Origin: Thalassobacillus sp. CUG 92003
GTDB lineage: Bacteria; Bacillota; Bacilli; Bacillales; Halobacillaceae
DNA length: 64,000 nucleotides
Assembly: GCF_013618635.1 (NCBI RefSeq)
Contig: NZ_JABLSJ010000001.1
Location: 434,001-498,000, forward strand
Direction of reading: 5' to 3'
Numbering within the stretch: position 1 is the stretch's first letter; each line of letters starts with the position of its first letter. Shown here piece after piece: positions 16,673-25,632 of this stretch. Below the pieces are notes generated by a model. That model saw only the letters and a program-made list of their open reading frames with translations, did no database searches and was not told where the DNA came from. A program made the position numbers and the translations under genes.

Positions 16673-18577
16673 ATGACAGATTTGAACGATCGTCAAATCA
16701 AATTGTTGCTCTATTTATTGGATCATGCTCGTTTCTTGACTGCGCAGGAATTGGGGGAGCAGTTTCAGTGCTCTTCTCGGACGATACGGAATGATGTGGA
16801 TCAGATTACAGGTTTTCTTCAGCAGCACGAGTTAGATGCGAATATCGAGCGCAAGCCGAGCGAAGGCATTATTATTACGTCTTCTATTAAGACAAAACAT
16901 ATGATCAAGCTGGCTCTTTTACCGGAAACATTCGATCATGATGAGCCCTCGCAATTATTACATTTTCTAGCTCGGCAAACCGATTACATCACGATTGATC
17001 AATTGATCGAGGCGCTGTATGTGAGCAGGTCCAAAGCGCTATCCATGCTGGAGCGGTTGGAGCGTTTTCTGGCCCCATACGATGTAAGCATCGAGCGTAT
17101 TCAACATAAGGGAATTCGATTAGTAGGGGAAGAATGGCATATCCGATCGGCCATGAAAGACTTTTCATACGCGGAAGAAACCCAGGGGACCACCTATCAG
17201 CATGATGATTTTCAACTCGTTTTACGGGAATTCAAACGCCTGGAGCAAAAACTGGACTTTCCGATGACGGACCGGGCGCGCAATAATCTGCTTTATCATA
17301 CGCTGATTTTTGTTCAACGGTTGAAAACAGGGCATCTGATCCAATTCCCTGGCAAACACATCCAACCATCCGTTCGCCAGCATGCTGAATATGAGCTCGC
17401 TTTAGAGTTCGTATCGCGCTTATCTCATGCGTTCAATATGACGATTCCTGAGCAAGAGGCTGATTACATGGCTTTGCATCTAATCGGCAGCCGGCGCGAA
17501 TTCAAAGATCTTCAACTTGAAGAACAACAGTGGGAGATGTTCGATCAGGAAGCGATTCACATTACGAACCAAATGATGGATGTGTTGGCCTCTGATTTGT
17601 ACCATAAAATGGGTGAGGATCAGGAGTTCAAACAAGCGTTAGTCCTCCATTTCCAATCGACCTTGCATCGTCTTCGTCACGGATTGCGGATTGAGAATCC
17701 GATTCTATCGCAAATAAAAGACGAATATCCGTTTGCTTTTGAATGGGTTGATCAATGGATTAGTAGCAGCGATCATGAATTGTTACAGCAAGCACCTGAT
17801 GATGAGAAGGGCTTCATTGCGATTCATTTGCAATCCGCTATTGAACGGTACCGTCACTTAAATGAGGAGATTGAAAATGTTTTGATCATTTGTTCAACGG
17901 GTTTCGGCACCGCTCAGCTCATCAAGCAGAAATTTCTTAATTTATTTCCTAGTGTCAAGTTAGTCGAAACAACGTCAGTGCAACAATGGAAACTGACCGA
18001 TCATGTGGTCGATGCCGATCTGATTATCTCCACGGTCGCAATAGAAGATCCACGTGTGTTTCAAATTTCGTCGGTATTTTCTAAAGAGGATCAACGGGCG
18101 TTGTCACATTGGTTACAGTCACGTCATGGTCAGGAGGGAGGTCATTTCCAGTACCTCAAACAATATGTGAACCCTGAAGCATTCTATGTGTGTGAGGGCG
18201 CCGTCACCATGGAAGCGATTATAAAAAAGGTTTCACGGCATCTGCATGACCAAGGTTACGTAACTGAACAGTATCAAACCAACGTGATGGAACGAGAAGC
18301 GTTAGGAAGTACGGCTGTTGGCGGCGGTCTGGCTATTCCGCATGGCAAACCGGACGATATCCGCCGTTCGGTCATAGCACCGGTCCAGTTGCAGCACCCG
18401 ATAAGGTGGGGAGATGAAGATGTGTACGTCCTACTGTTTTTGGCCGTAGAGTATTCATCCACCGGAGAAGCAGAAGGGTTGTTCAAGGAAATCTTTGAGT
18501 TGAGTTCCCGTCCCTCAATGGTCAGACAGCTTGCGGAAACTTACCGTTATGAAGATTGGCTGGCCTTATTAAAATAA
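16673..18577 (+). CDS. manR: PRD-containing PTS operon activator (ManR/MtlR type)
   Basis: A 634-residue BglG/MtlR-family activator. In order: N-terminal winged helix (QIKLLLYLLDHARFLTAQEL and CSSRTIRNDVDQI), a second helical HTH-like region, two PTS regulation domains with candidate histidines in LLYHTLIF and LHFQSTLHRLRH, an EIIB-like domain (VLIICSTGFGTAQLI) and a C-terminal EIIA domain with the active His in LAIPHGKPDD. Phosphorylation by HPr and the cognate EIIB would set activity. The gene precedes the PTS genes it should control. Size and context fit ManR of B. subtilis (mannose); MtlR is the other close relative. Confidence 0.88.
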   Translation: MTDLNDRQIKLLLYLLDHARFLTAQELGEQFQCSSRTIRNDVDQITGFLQQHELDANIERKPSEGIIITSSIKTKHMIKLALLPETFDHDEPSQLLHFLARQTDYITIDQLIEALYVSRSKALSMLERLERFLAPYDVSIERIQHKGIRLVGEEWHIRSAMKDFSYAEETQGTTYQHDDFQLVLREFKRLEQKLDFPMTDRARNNLLYHTLIFVQRLKTGHLIQFPGKHIQPSVRQHAEYELALEFVSRLSHAFNMTIPEQEADYMALHLIGSRREFKDLQLEEQQWEMFDQEAIHITNQMMDVLASDLYHKMGEDQEFKQALVLHFQSTLHRLRHGLRIENPILSQIKDEYPFAFEWVDQWISSSDHELLQQAPDDEKGFIAIHLQSAIERYRHLNEEIENVLIICSTGFGTAQLIKQKFLNLFPSVKLVETTSVQQWKLTDHVVDADLIISTVAIEDPRVFQISSVFSKEDQRALSHWLQSRHGQEGGHFQYLKQYVNPEAFYVCEGAVTMEAIIKKVSRHLHDQGYVTEQYQTNVMEREALGSTAVGGGLAIPHGKPDDIRRSVIAPVQLQHPIRWGDEDVYVLLFLAVEYSSTGEAEGLFKEIFELSSRPSMVRQLAETYRYEDWLALLK

Positions 18578-18594
18578 AACAGGAGGTAATTGAT

Positions 18595-20019
18595 ATGAAG
18601 CTAGTTGCAATTACGTCATGTCCCAATGGCATTGCACACACTTACATGGCAGCAGAAAAGTTGAATAAAGCTGCAGAGGCAAAAGGGATTGACATTACAG
18701 TTGAAACTCAAGGTTCAATCGGAGTTGAAAATGAATTAACAGAAGAGGCGATTGCCTCAGCTGATGGGGTGGTCATCGCGGCTGACAAAACAGTTGATAA
18801 AACGCGTTTTGCTGGGAAGCCGGTATTAGAAGTAGCTTCAGCTGATGCCATTAGACGAGCGGACGAGCTATTGGAACAATTTGAAAATGGTGAAGTCGAG
18901 GTTTATGGTGAGAAAAGCGGCAAACAGCAAGCTCAGGAAACGATTAACGAGGAAAAACAAAAGAAAAAACGAAAGCAGAACCCGATTTACCGCCATTTGA
19001 TGAACGGTGTCTCCTATATGATTCCGTTTGTTGTAGTCGGAGGTCTCTTGATTGCGATATCGTTAAGTTTAGGCGGCGAATCGACACCGGATGGCTTGCA
19101 AATTCCAGAAGATTCATTTTGGAGTTCGATTAACCAGCTGGGAGGAGCAGCCTTCCAATTCATGGTGCCGATCTTAGCCGGTTTTATTGCGATGAGCATT
19201 GCAGACAGACCTGGTTTAGCCCCCGGCATGGTGGGCGGCTATGTAGCAGCTAATGGCAGTTTTTATGGCAGTGATGCTGGAGCAGGCTTTATTGGCGGCA
19301 TCATTGCCGGGTTTATCGCCGGTTATATTGCCAGATGGATTAAAAATGTGAAAGTTCCTGAAATGATTCAACCGATTATGCCGATTCTGATCATTCCGAT
19401 TGCTGCGTCATTGGCCGTTGGGTTGATTTTCATCTTTATTCTTGGTTCGCCTATTGCAGGCATTATGGAAGGCTTGTCATCCTGGCTTGAAGGGATGCAA
19501 GGAAGCAGTCGAATATTACTCGGAATTATCCTGGGTGCGATGATCACGTTTGATATGGGCGGCCCCGTCAATAAGGTAGCCTTTTTATTTGGAGCGGCAT
19601 TGATTACAGAAGGTCAGCCTGAGATCATGGGTGCCATCGCTGCCGCCATTTGTACACCGCCGCTTGGCATGGGACTTGCTTCCTTAATCAATAAACGTCG
19701 TTATGCAAAAGATGAACAAGAAGCAGGAAAAGCAGCTGTAGCCATGGGATTGGTCGGAATAACAGAAGGTGCCATTCCATTTGCCGCCGCAGACCCTCTC
19801 CGTGTCATTCCAAGCATCATGGTCGGCGGGATGTCAGCAGGAGCCATTGCCATGATGGGCGGCGTAGCCGACAATGTTCCTCATGGAGGACCCGTCGTCG
19901 CTGTGTTCGGTGCGATTGATAATGTGCTGATGTTTTTCCTTGCCATTATCGTGGGAACCATCATAACAGCCATACTGGCTAACGTATTGAAAAAATCCAA
20001 AGTTGTGGAGGAAGCATAA
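18595..20019 (+). CDS. manP: PTS mannose/fructose-type EIIBC permease
   Basis: A 474-residue fusion. The IIB domain (residues 1-105) has the phospho-cysteine in AITSCPNGIAHTYMAA. A charged linker with a run of Lys/Arg follows, then the IIC membrane domain from NGVSYMIPFVV onward, with the fructose-family motifs FDMGGPVNKVAF and GITEGAIPFAAADP. It takes up and phosphorylates a hexose. The neighbouring mannose-6-phosphate isomerase argues for mannose and no 1-phosphofructokinase gene is present. Unlike B. subtilis ManP, the EIIA domain is a separate gene. ATG 18595 follows ACAGGAGG. Confidence 0.88.
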   Translation: MKLVAITSCPNGIAHTYMAAEKLNKAAEAKGIDITVETQGSIGVENELTEEAIASADGVVIAADKTVDKTRFAGKPVLEVASADAIRRADELLEQFENGEVEVYGEKSGKQQAQETINEEKQKKKRKQNPIYRHLMNGVSYMIPFVVVGGLLIAISLSLGGESTPDGLQIPEDSFWSSINQLGGAAFQFMVPILAGFIAMSIADRPGLAPGMVGGYVAANGSFYGSDAGAGFIGGIIAGFIAGYIARWIKNVKVPEMIQPIMPILIIPIAASLAVGLIFIFILGSPIAGIMEGLSSWLEGMQGSSRILLGIILGAMITFDMGGPVNKVAFLFGAALITEGQPEIMGAIAAAICTPPLGMGLASLINKRRYAKDEQEAGKAAVAMGLVGITEGAIPFAAADPLRVIPSIMVGGMSAGAIAMMGGVADNVPHGGPVVAVFGAIDNVLMFFLAIIVGTIITAILANVLKKSKVVEEA

Positions 20020-20475
20020 ATGAGTATCACCCAATTGATTGATCATCAACTTATCGAATTAGATCTCGCGGGGGATTCAAAAGATGCTATTTTGCAGGAG
20101 CTAGTTGAGTTGATTGCGGAAAATGGTGCATTGAACGACCGTCACCAATTTCTAAGTGATCTACAAAAACGTGAGCAAGAAAGCAGTACAGGGGTCGGTT
20201 TCGAGATCGCCATCCCACATGGGAAGTCGACTGGCGTTGACGAAACAAAAATCGCAGTCGGTCGCAACCTGTCTGGTGTCGAGTGGGCCAGCCTCGATGG
20301 AGAGCCTGTCCAACTTGTTTTCTTAATCGCAGTTCCAGCGGAGGCTTCGGGTGACGAACACCTGAAAATACTCCAACAGTTATCCCGGAAACTCATGGAC
20401 GACGATTTCCGTAACGCCCTAAAACAGGCCGAAACAAAAGACAACATGCTCAACACCCTATCCCAAATCGACTAA
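20020..20475 (+). CDS. PTS EIIA component, fructose/mannitol type
   Basis: A 151-residue stand-alone IIA protein whose ATG directly follows the EIIBC stop. The active-site histidine lies in EIAIPHGKS at about residue 67 and the domain ends normally. It passes phosphate from HPr to the IIB cysteine. It is homologous to the C-terminal EIIA domain of the upstream regulator and to the last domain of B. subtilis ManP, so here the ManP architecture is split in two. Confidence 0.92.
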   Translation: MSITQLIDHQLIELDLAGDSKDAILQELVELIAENGALNDRHQFLSDLQKREQESSTGVGFEIAIPHGKSTGVDETKIAVGRNLSGVEWASLDGEPVQLVFLIAVPAEASGDEHLKILQQLSRKLMDDDFRNALKQAETKDNMLNTLSQID

Positions 20476-20543
20476 ACAGTACCATGAACCCAAAACAAAA
20501 TACCCACCAACCCTGTTCCTAAGCCGTTTTGCTAATTCCGAAT

Positions 20544-20558
20544 GCGTACCTGGTACGC
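20544..20558. promoter_or_regulatory. 15-base palindrome GCGTACCTGGTACGC before manA
   Basis: A perfect palindrome about 90 bases before the manA start in the 170-base gap behind the EIIA gene. Its core is the reverse complement of the motif at 16544-16554. Either a regulon operator or a short dispersed repeat. Confidence 0.4.
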
Positions 20559-20651
20559 AAAAAACAGGTATAAAGAATTAGAGGGAGAGGGGGTGGGTGG
20601 TGTGATAAAGTATAGGGCAGGACTATTTGATTTGCGGGAGGCCGATGTGTG

Positions 20652-21605
20652 ATGGAACAAGAACCGTTGTTTTTGAAGCCAGTGTTCAAGGAAAGAATCT
20701 GGGGCGGCACAAAGCTGCAGGAGCTGTTCGGGTATGATATCCCGTCCGAGCAGACAGGCGAATGTTGGGGGATTTCGGCCCACCAAAACGGTCCCAATGA
20801 AATTTTAAACGGGCCGTTGCAAGGAAAAACACTAGACGAAGTGTGGCAGTCACATCGAGAATTGTTTGACGGTGAAGAAGGGGAGGTTTTCCCTCTACTC
20901 GTCAAGATTTTAGACGCTAAACAGGATTTGTCCGTACAGGTTCATCCGGATGATGCTTATGCTCAGGACGTTGAAAAGGAAAGCTACGGAAAAACGGAAT
21001 GTTGGTATGTCCTTGACTGTGAAGCGGGAGCGGAAATCATCTTTGGCCATCATGCCCAGACTCAAGCTGAGTTGGAGTCGATGGTAGAGGATGGCCAGTG
21101 GTCGGATTTGCTGCGCCGGGTCCAGGTCAAGCCAGGTGATTTCTTTTACGTTCCAAGCGGCACGATTCATGCCATAGGGGCAGGTGTGCAAATACTAGAA
21201 ACGCAGCAAAGCTCAGATATCACCTATCGTGTGTATGATTATTATCGTAAAGGAGCAGACGGCAGTAAGCGGGAACTTCATTTGGAGAAGTCACTCGATG
21301 TGACCCAGGTTCCGCACGTGGATCCTGAACTGCAACGGACCACAACGAGGGCTGTAGACCTCAAGCAAGAGACCTTGATTGAGGAAGATAACTTTTCGGT
21401 ATATCATTGGCACATTAATGGTACATCAGCCTCTTTGAGGAACCCTTCCTACTTGCTCATGAGTGTGGTAGCCGGAAGCGGTCAGGTCAAAACAAAGGAA
21501 GGCAGCACGTCATTCCAAAAAGGGGACCATTTTATACTGCCTGCTACGATTACATCGTTTCACCTGAAAGGCAATGCTGAGCTGCTTGTGTCACATTCCA
21601 ATTAA
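20652..21605 (+). CDS. manA: Mannose-6-phosphate isomerase, class I
   Basis: A 317-residue cupin metalloenzyme converting mannose 6-phosphate to fructose 6-phosphate. It begins PLFLKPVFKERIWGG, holds the metal-binding QVHPDD motif and the Glu in KTECWYVLD, and has VPSGTIHAIGAG with the last metal ligand. This links the PTS to glycolysis. GTG at 20649 is an equally possible start, being seven bases from GGGAGG. Confidence 0.95.
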   Translation: MEQEPLFLKPVFKERIWGGTKLQELFGYDIPSEQTGECWGISAHQNGPNEILNGPLQGKTLDEVWQSHRELFDGEEGEVFPLLVKILDAKQDLSVQVHPDDAYAQDVEKESYGKTECWYVLDCEAGAEIIFGHHAQTQAELESMVEDGQWSDLLRRVQVKPGDFFYVPSGTIHAIGAGVQILETQQSSDITYRVYDYYRKGADGSKRELHLEKSLDVTQVPHVDPELQRTTTRAVDLKQETLIEEDNFSVYHWHINGTSASLRNPSYLLMSVVAGSGQVKTKEGSTSFQKGDHFILPATITSFHLKGNAELLVSHSN

Positions 21606-21758
21606 TTAAATAGACGTAACCGATAGCCGGATGACGATTGGTCATTCGGCTTTCGTATGGGGAAAGCTCTTAGAAAATAACGGCCCCCCCTTTTTCGAGT
21701 GGATTCAGCGAAAGAAAGCTGATACGCTTTGAATAAATCAACGTTAGGAGGGTGAGGT

Positions 21759-22628
21759 ATGAAAATAGGTGCCATCGAAGCTGGAGGGACAAAGTTTGTG
21801 TGCGCTATCGGTGATGAAACAGGCGCCATTTACAACAAGACCACCATCGATACACGTAAACCAGAAGAGACACTTGAGGAGGTATATGATTTTTTTCAAG
21901 GATCCGGGATTGACCGTATCGGGGTGGGCAGTTTTGGACCAGTGGATGTAAAACCGGAGAGTGCCACCTATGGCCAAATCCAACAAACGCCGAAAATCGA
22001 TTGGGTAGGCTATCCGCTGTTAAGTGAACTGGAACATCATCTTCAAGTCAAAGGCATTATTGATACGGATGTGAATGTCGCGGCTTTAGCCGAGAATAAA
22101 CTGGGCGCAGCGCAGCAGAGCGATAATTCCATGTACATAACAGTTGGTACAGGTATAGGAGCAGGCGGCGTGATTAATGGGACGACGCTGACGGGACTGT
22201 CCCATCCAGAAATGGGCCACATTACGGTTCGGCGCCATCCGGATGATCATTACGCCGGAAGCTGCCCTTATCACCAGGATTGTTTGGAAGGTCTTGCTTC
22301 CGGTCCGGCTATTGAAGCGAGGTGGGGACAGGAAGGAAGGTTTTTGGAGGCCCGTCACGAGGTATGGGAAATGGAAGCCTATTATTTAGCTCAAGCCATT
22401 GCCACCTACATCTATATTCTGTCCCCTCAAACCATCGTCATCGGTGGAGGCGTCATGAAGCAGCAGCGCATGTATGGCCTGATCAGGCAAGAAGTTCTTC
22501 GCCAAATTAATGGCTATGTATCCTCAAGCAAACTGGATCCTCATCACGTCAATGATTATATTATCCCTCCTGCTTTGGGGGATGAAGCGGGCGTGAAAGG
22601 AGCTTTGCTTCTTGCTTGTCAGTTGTAG
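21759..22628 (+). CDS. ROK-family fructokinase
   Basis: A 289-residue ROK kinase. The phosphate loop is GAIEAGGTKFVCA, the catalytic Asp is in DTDVNVAAL, the ROK signature follows GTGIGAGGVI, and the zinc site is GSCPYHQDCLEGLASG. It matches the GmuE/YdhR/ScrK group, which phosphorylates fructose or mannose in the cytoplasm. TTAGGAGGGTGAGGT precedes the ATG. It fits with manA: free hexoses entering by other routes would be phosphorylated here. Confidence 0.9.
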   Translation: MKIGAIEAGGTKFVCAIGDETGAIYNKTTIDTRKPEETLEEVYDFFQGSGIDRIGVGSFGPVDVKPESATYGQIQQTPKIDWVGYPLLSELEHHLQVKGIIDTDVNVAALAENKLGAAQQSDNSMYITVGTGIGAGGVINGTTLTGLSHPEMGHITVRRHPDDHYAGSCPYHQDCLEGLASGPAIEARWGQEGRFLEARHEVWEMEAYYLAQAIATYIYILSPQTIVIGGGVMKQQRMYGLIRQEVLRQINGYVSSSKLDPHHVNDYIIPPALGDEAGVKGALLLACQL

Positions 22629-22730
22629 GAGCAACGCTTGACAATTTGAAGCGATTTCAGCTCCCAGAACAGCTTTTATGTTTGTTATAATATCGATAGC
22701 ATTTAAATCTGACATAATAAGGATGATGGT

Positions 22731-24461
22731 ATGAACTGGAATGAGCAGTATAACCGTTGGAACAATTTTAGTGAGCTCGATGATCAGTTGCGTTCAAAAC
22801 TGACTGAAATGCAGGAAGATGAGTTATCACTGGAAGATGCGTTCTATAAAAACCTTGAATTCGGGACGGGCGGCATGCGAGGTAAACTAGGTCCTGGTAC
22901 CAATCGGATGAACATTTATACGATCCGCCGAGCTGCCGAAGGGATGGCTCACTTTATTGCGGATAAGGGAAAAGGATGGAAGTCGAAAGGCGTCGTGATT
23001 GCTTATGACTCCCGCTATATGTCACAAGAGTTTGCCATCGAGACGGCGCGTGTACTCGGTCGGCATGGTATTCAATCCTATGTGTTCACCTCCCTGCGTC
23101 CTACACCTGAATTGTCATTTGCCGTGCGTTTTTTGCAAGCGGCTGCCGGCGTGATGGTAACAGCAAGTCACAATCCGCCTGAATACAATGGATTTAAAGT
23201 TTATAACGAAGATGGCGGTCAACTGCCTCCTGCCCAGGCTGAAGTCATGATCGATTTCGTAAATCAGGTTGAAAATGAACTGAGTGTCGATGCAGCAGAG
23301 CAGGCGACCATTGAAGAAAATGGCTTACTGGAATGGATTGATGACAAGGTGGACCGCGCCTATTTGAAGGAATTGCGCTCTGTTAATTTCAACCCGCAAA
23401 TCACCCATGACCAGATCGGCGACTTCAACGTTGTGTTCTCCCCCCTTCACGGTACAGCACGCATGTTAGTGGAAGCAGGCTTCGAGCAAATCGGGTTAGC
23501 TGATAATTATTATCTTGTCGAGGAACAACAGGATCCGGATCCTGAATTTTCCACCGTCGATTCCCCTAACCCTGAAGAGCATCAGGCGTTTGCTTTAGCC
23601 ATTGAAAAAGGGAAGGCAGTCAACGCTGATGTCCTGATTGCGACAGACCCTGACGCGGACCGTTTAGGTATTGCAGTACCTGATGGAGCGGGGGATTACA
23701 CCGTATTAACAGGCAATCAAACAGGTGCTTTGATGCTGGATTACATTTTATCGCAAGAAGATGACCTGCCAGACAACGGTCTGATGCTGAAAACGATCGT
23801 GACCTCTGAATTCGGCCGGGCTATAGCTGAGCATTATAATATTGCAACGGAAGATACGCTTACAGGCTTCAAATTTATTGGCGAGAAAATTCGTGAATAT
23901 GAGCGAACGGGAGAATACGAATTCCTGTTTGGATATGAGGAAAGCTATGGTTATTTAATCAAAGATTTTGCCCGCGATAAGGACGCTGTGCAATCTGTCA
24001 TGTTGGCAGCTGAAATGGCGGTCTATTGGAAAGCAAAAGGCAAAACGCTCCTGGAAGCGTTATATGATTTATATGACCAGCATGGTTATTATCTTGAAGA
24101 CTTGCAATCTTTGAAATTGGAAGGGAAAGTCGGAGTGGAAAAAATCCAATCCATTATGGAAAATTTCCGTGAAGCACCGATGAAGGAAGCCGGTGGAATC
24201 AACGTAACCACTTTGGAAGATTATGCAACTTCTACCCGGTGGGATGTACAGGAAGGCTCAAAATCTGACATTAACCTTCCGAAAGAGAACGTGTTGAAGT
24301 TCATTCTAGAAGACAATAGCTGGTTTTGCTTACGCCCTTCGGGAACGGAGCCAAAAATAAAATTTTATTACGGGGTCAAAATGGGCTCCAAAAAGGAATG
24401 CGATCAACGTCTGCTTGCCATTAAACAAACAGTAAATGACAAATTGAATACGTTGACCTAA
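22731..24461 (+). CDS. pgcA: Phosphoglucomutase/phosphomannomutase
   Basis: A 576-residue alpha-D-phosphohexomutase. The phosphoserine lies in VTASHNPPEYNG at residue 146, the magnesium loop is DPDADRLG, the sugar-binding loop is FGYEESYGYL and the C-terminal phosphate-binding loop is RPSGTEPKIKFYY. It interconverts glucose 6- and 1-phosphate (and mannose phosphates) for envelope precursors, including those used for glucolipids and teichoic acids. It ends the sugar block with a strong terminator. Confidence 0.95.
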   Translation: MNWNEQYNRWNNFSELDDQLRSKLTEMQEDELSLEDAFYKNLEFGTGGMRGKLGPGTNRMNIYTIRRAAEGMAHFIADKGKGWKSKGVVIAYDSRYMSQEFAIETARVLGRHGIQSYVFTSLRPTPELSFAVRFLQAAAGVMVTASHNPPEYNGFKVYNEDGGQLPPAQAEVMIDFVNQVENELSVDAAEQATIEENGLLEWIDDKVDRAYLKELRSVNFNPQITHDQIGDFNVVFSPLHGTARMLVEAGFEQIGLADNYYLVEEQQDPDPEFSTVDSPNPEEHQAFALAIEKGKAVNADVLIATDPDADRLGIAVPDGAGDYTVLTGNQTGALMLDYILSQEDDLPDNGLMLKTIVTSEFGRAIAEHYNIATEDTLTGFKFIGEKIREYERTGEYEFLFGYEESYGYLIKDFARDKDAVQSVMLAAEMAVYWKAKGKTLLEALYDLYDQHGYYLEDLQSLKLEGKVGVEKIQSIMENFREAPMKEAGGINVTTLEDYATSTRWDVQEGSKSDINLPKENVLKFILEDNSWFCLRPSGTEPKIKFYYGVKMGSKKECDQRLLAIKQTVNDKLNTLT

Positions 24462-24472
24462 CTCGCACAAAC

Positions 24473-24514
24473 AAAACCTCGCGCAGCTGAATCGTTCATG
24501 CTGCGCGAGGTTTT
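24473..24514 (+). terminator. Terminator of pgcA
   Basis: AAAACCTCGCGCAG pairs perfectly with CTGCGCGAGGTTTT over a 14-base loop. Confidence 0.85.
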
Positions 24515-24650
24515 ATTTAGAATAGACTTTATTCTGCTCAATTCATGAACGAGCTGTCGAGATTTTGGTTACAGAATCATGTTACCGCTTTCATTAAATT
24601 GTTGTATAATTAAAGAACACCTTACGGCAGAGAAAGGAGGGTAAAATGAA

Positions 24651-25034
24651 GTGATTAGAGCAACAGGAGTTGTTCAACTAATCGTCCGCGCAGCTAAAAT
24701 GGAACACAATGGCAATTCCACGCATACATTAGAATCATTACTTGCCGATTTTACCTCAAGTTTAAATAATTATAGCATTCTTCACGTATCTGAGCCTCTG
24801 CAAGGAGACCGATTCACCGGTGTCGCTGTTACTGGAAAATTTGATGTTACGATCCCCTTCAAAGAAAAAGGACTGACGAAGGAGGATTATATCAGCTTTG
24901 TCTCCCCTACGCTAAACGCTCTTCAACCTCCTCATATAACGGTGGCCTGGGTGGAGGTATATCATGTGTCAGATAAAAGAGTCCATTATGAAACGTTCAA
25001 TAAACCATACGTCTCCGAACTTCATTCTATGTAA
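24651..25034 (+). CDS. Uncharacterised 127-residue protein with GTG start overlapping a two-codon minicistron
   Basis: I do not recognise the family. The product is soluble, mixed alpha/beta, with no cysteine cluster or membrane segment. The GTG start at 24651 lies ten bases from AGGAGG. Between them is ATGAAGTGA (24646-24654), a two-codon reading frame whose TGA overlaps the GTG. The arrangement would let ribosomes reinitiate onto the gene, or the true start lies in another frame. A TATAAT box at 24605-24610 and a good terminator at 25040-25077 make it a single-gene unit. Confidence 0.7.
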   Translation: MIRATGVVQLIVRAAKMEHNGNSTHTLESLLADFTSSLNNYSILHVSEPLQGDRFTGVAVTGKFDVTIPFKEKGLTKEDYISFVSPTLNALQPPHITVAWVEVYHVSDKRVHYETFNKPYVSELHSM

Positions 25035-25039
25035 ATATG

Positions 25040-25077
25040 AAGCGCTCAGTTATAATACTTATAACTGAGTGCTTTTT
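25040..25077 (+). terminator. Terminator after the gene at 24651
   Basis: AGCGCTCAGTTATAA and TTATAACTGAGTGCT pair with a small loop and lead into a T-run. Confidence 0.85.
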
Positions 25078-25148
25078 ATGACCAGGTTTTTATGAAAGAA
25101 ATAAGGGGTAAAATGATGTAATAGGCCTATATAGAAAGAAGTGAGTGC

Positions 25149-25430
25149 ATGGACAATGAGCGCGATATCAAATCACTGAAAAACATCAGATTGGATGGCC
25201 ACTCGACTTCATTTCATCACGCCTTCATTGAACGCCTCGAGTATGAATGGATGATTGAAATCGTTACCCCCTCCCCCATTCCTCGATTGGAAGAAGAAAA
25301 TCTAATCATTACAATCAGTTTCCAGCAAAATGATGGAATCGAATATCAAGACGTCGATGTCGAGTCTTATGAAGCAGAGGAAGGACGCGAATCGATTATT
25401 TATCGGTTTTTTATGTATCCTGACGATTAG
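25149..25430 (+). CDS. Uncharacterised acidic 93-residue protein
   Basis: A small acidic protein with no recognised family. The only candidate ribosome binding site is AAGTGAG just upstream of the ATG, so expression may be low. The C-terminus is rich in Asp/Glu, in keeping with a salt-tolerant host. It sits between a terminator and the promoter of the riboswitch-controlled gene. Confidence 0.6.
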   Translation: MDNERDIKSLKNIRLDGHSTSFHHAFIERLEYEWMIEIVTPSPIPRLEEENLIITISFQQNDGIEYQDVDVESYEAEEGRESIIYRFFMYPDD

Positions 25431-25467
25431 TATCGGAATTTTCGAAATATTTGTAATATATTTGTAA

Positions 25468-25496
25468 TATACAAATGTATAAAAAAGTAGTATAAT
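25468..25496 (+). promoter_or_regulatory. Promoter of the riboswitch-sinI transcript
   Basis: TATACA at 25468-25473 and TATAAT at 25491-25496 are 17 bases apart. The predicted start near 25503 lies just before the c-di-GMP aptamer. Confidence 0.6.
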
Positions 25497-25519
25497 AATA
25501 CCATAATTTACTAATATTC

Positions 25520-25608
25520 TTCCTTTGAAAAGGCAAACTTATCGAAAGGTAAGGACGCAAAGCTACGGATCTTCAGCAAAAAGTATGCTAAGATCGCCGG
25601 GCCGCCTG
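25520..25608 (+). ncRNA. Cyclic di-GMP-I (GEMM) riboswitch
   Basis: The aptamer core is nearly canonical: AGGCAAAC, then a short stem closed by a GAAA tetraloop, then GGACGCAAAGC, then a second long stem from CGGATCTTCAGCA to TGCTAAGATCGCCG. The GGACGCAAAGC segment holds the conserved ligand-contacting bases and the GAAA loop docks on the second stem. It lies between the promoter at 25468-25496 and a SinI-like gene at 25633, whose ribosome binding site is in a separate hairpin loop. I cannot tell from sequence whether ligand binding turns the gene on or off. Confidence 0.93.
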
Positions 25609-25612
25609 AGGT

Positions 25613-25632
25613 GAATGATGGGAGGATCATTC
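25613..25632 (+). promoter_or_regulatory. Hairpin holding the Shine-Dalgarno of the SinI-like gene
   Basis: GAATGAT (25613-25619) and ATCATTC (25626-25632) form a perfect 7-base stem; the 6-base loop is GGGAGG, the ribosome binding site, and ATG follows at once. It starts five bases after the riboswitch, so it is the natural expression platform for translational control. Confidence 0.7.
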
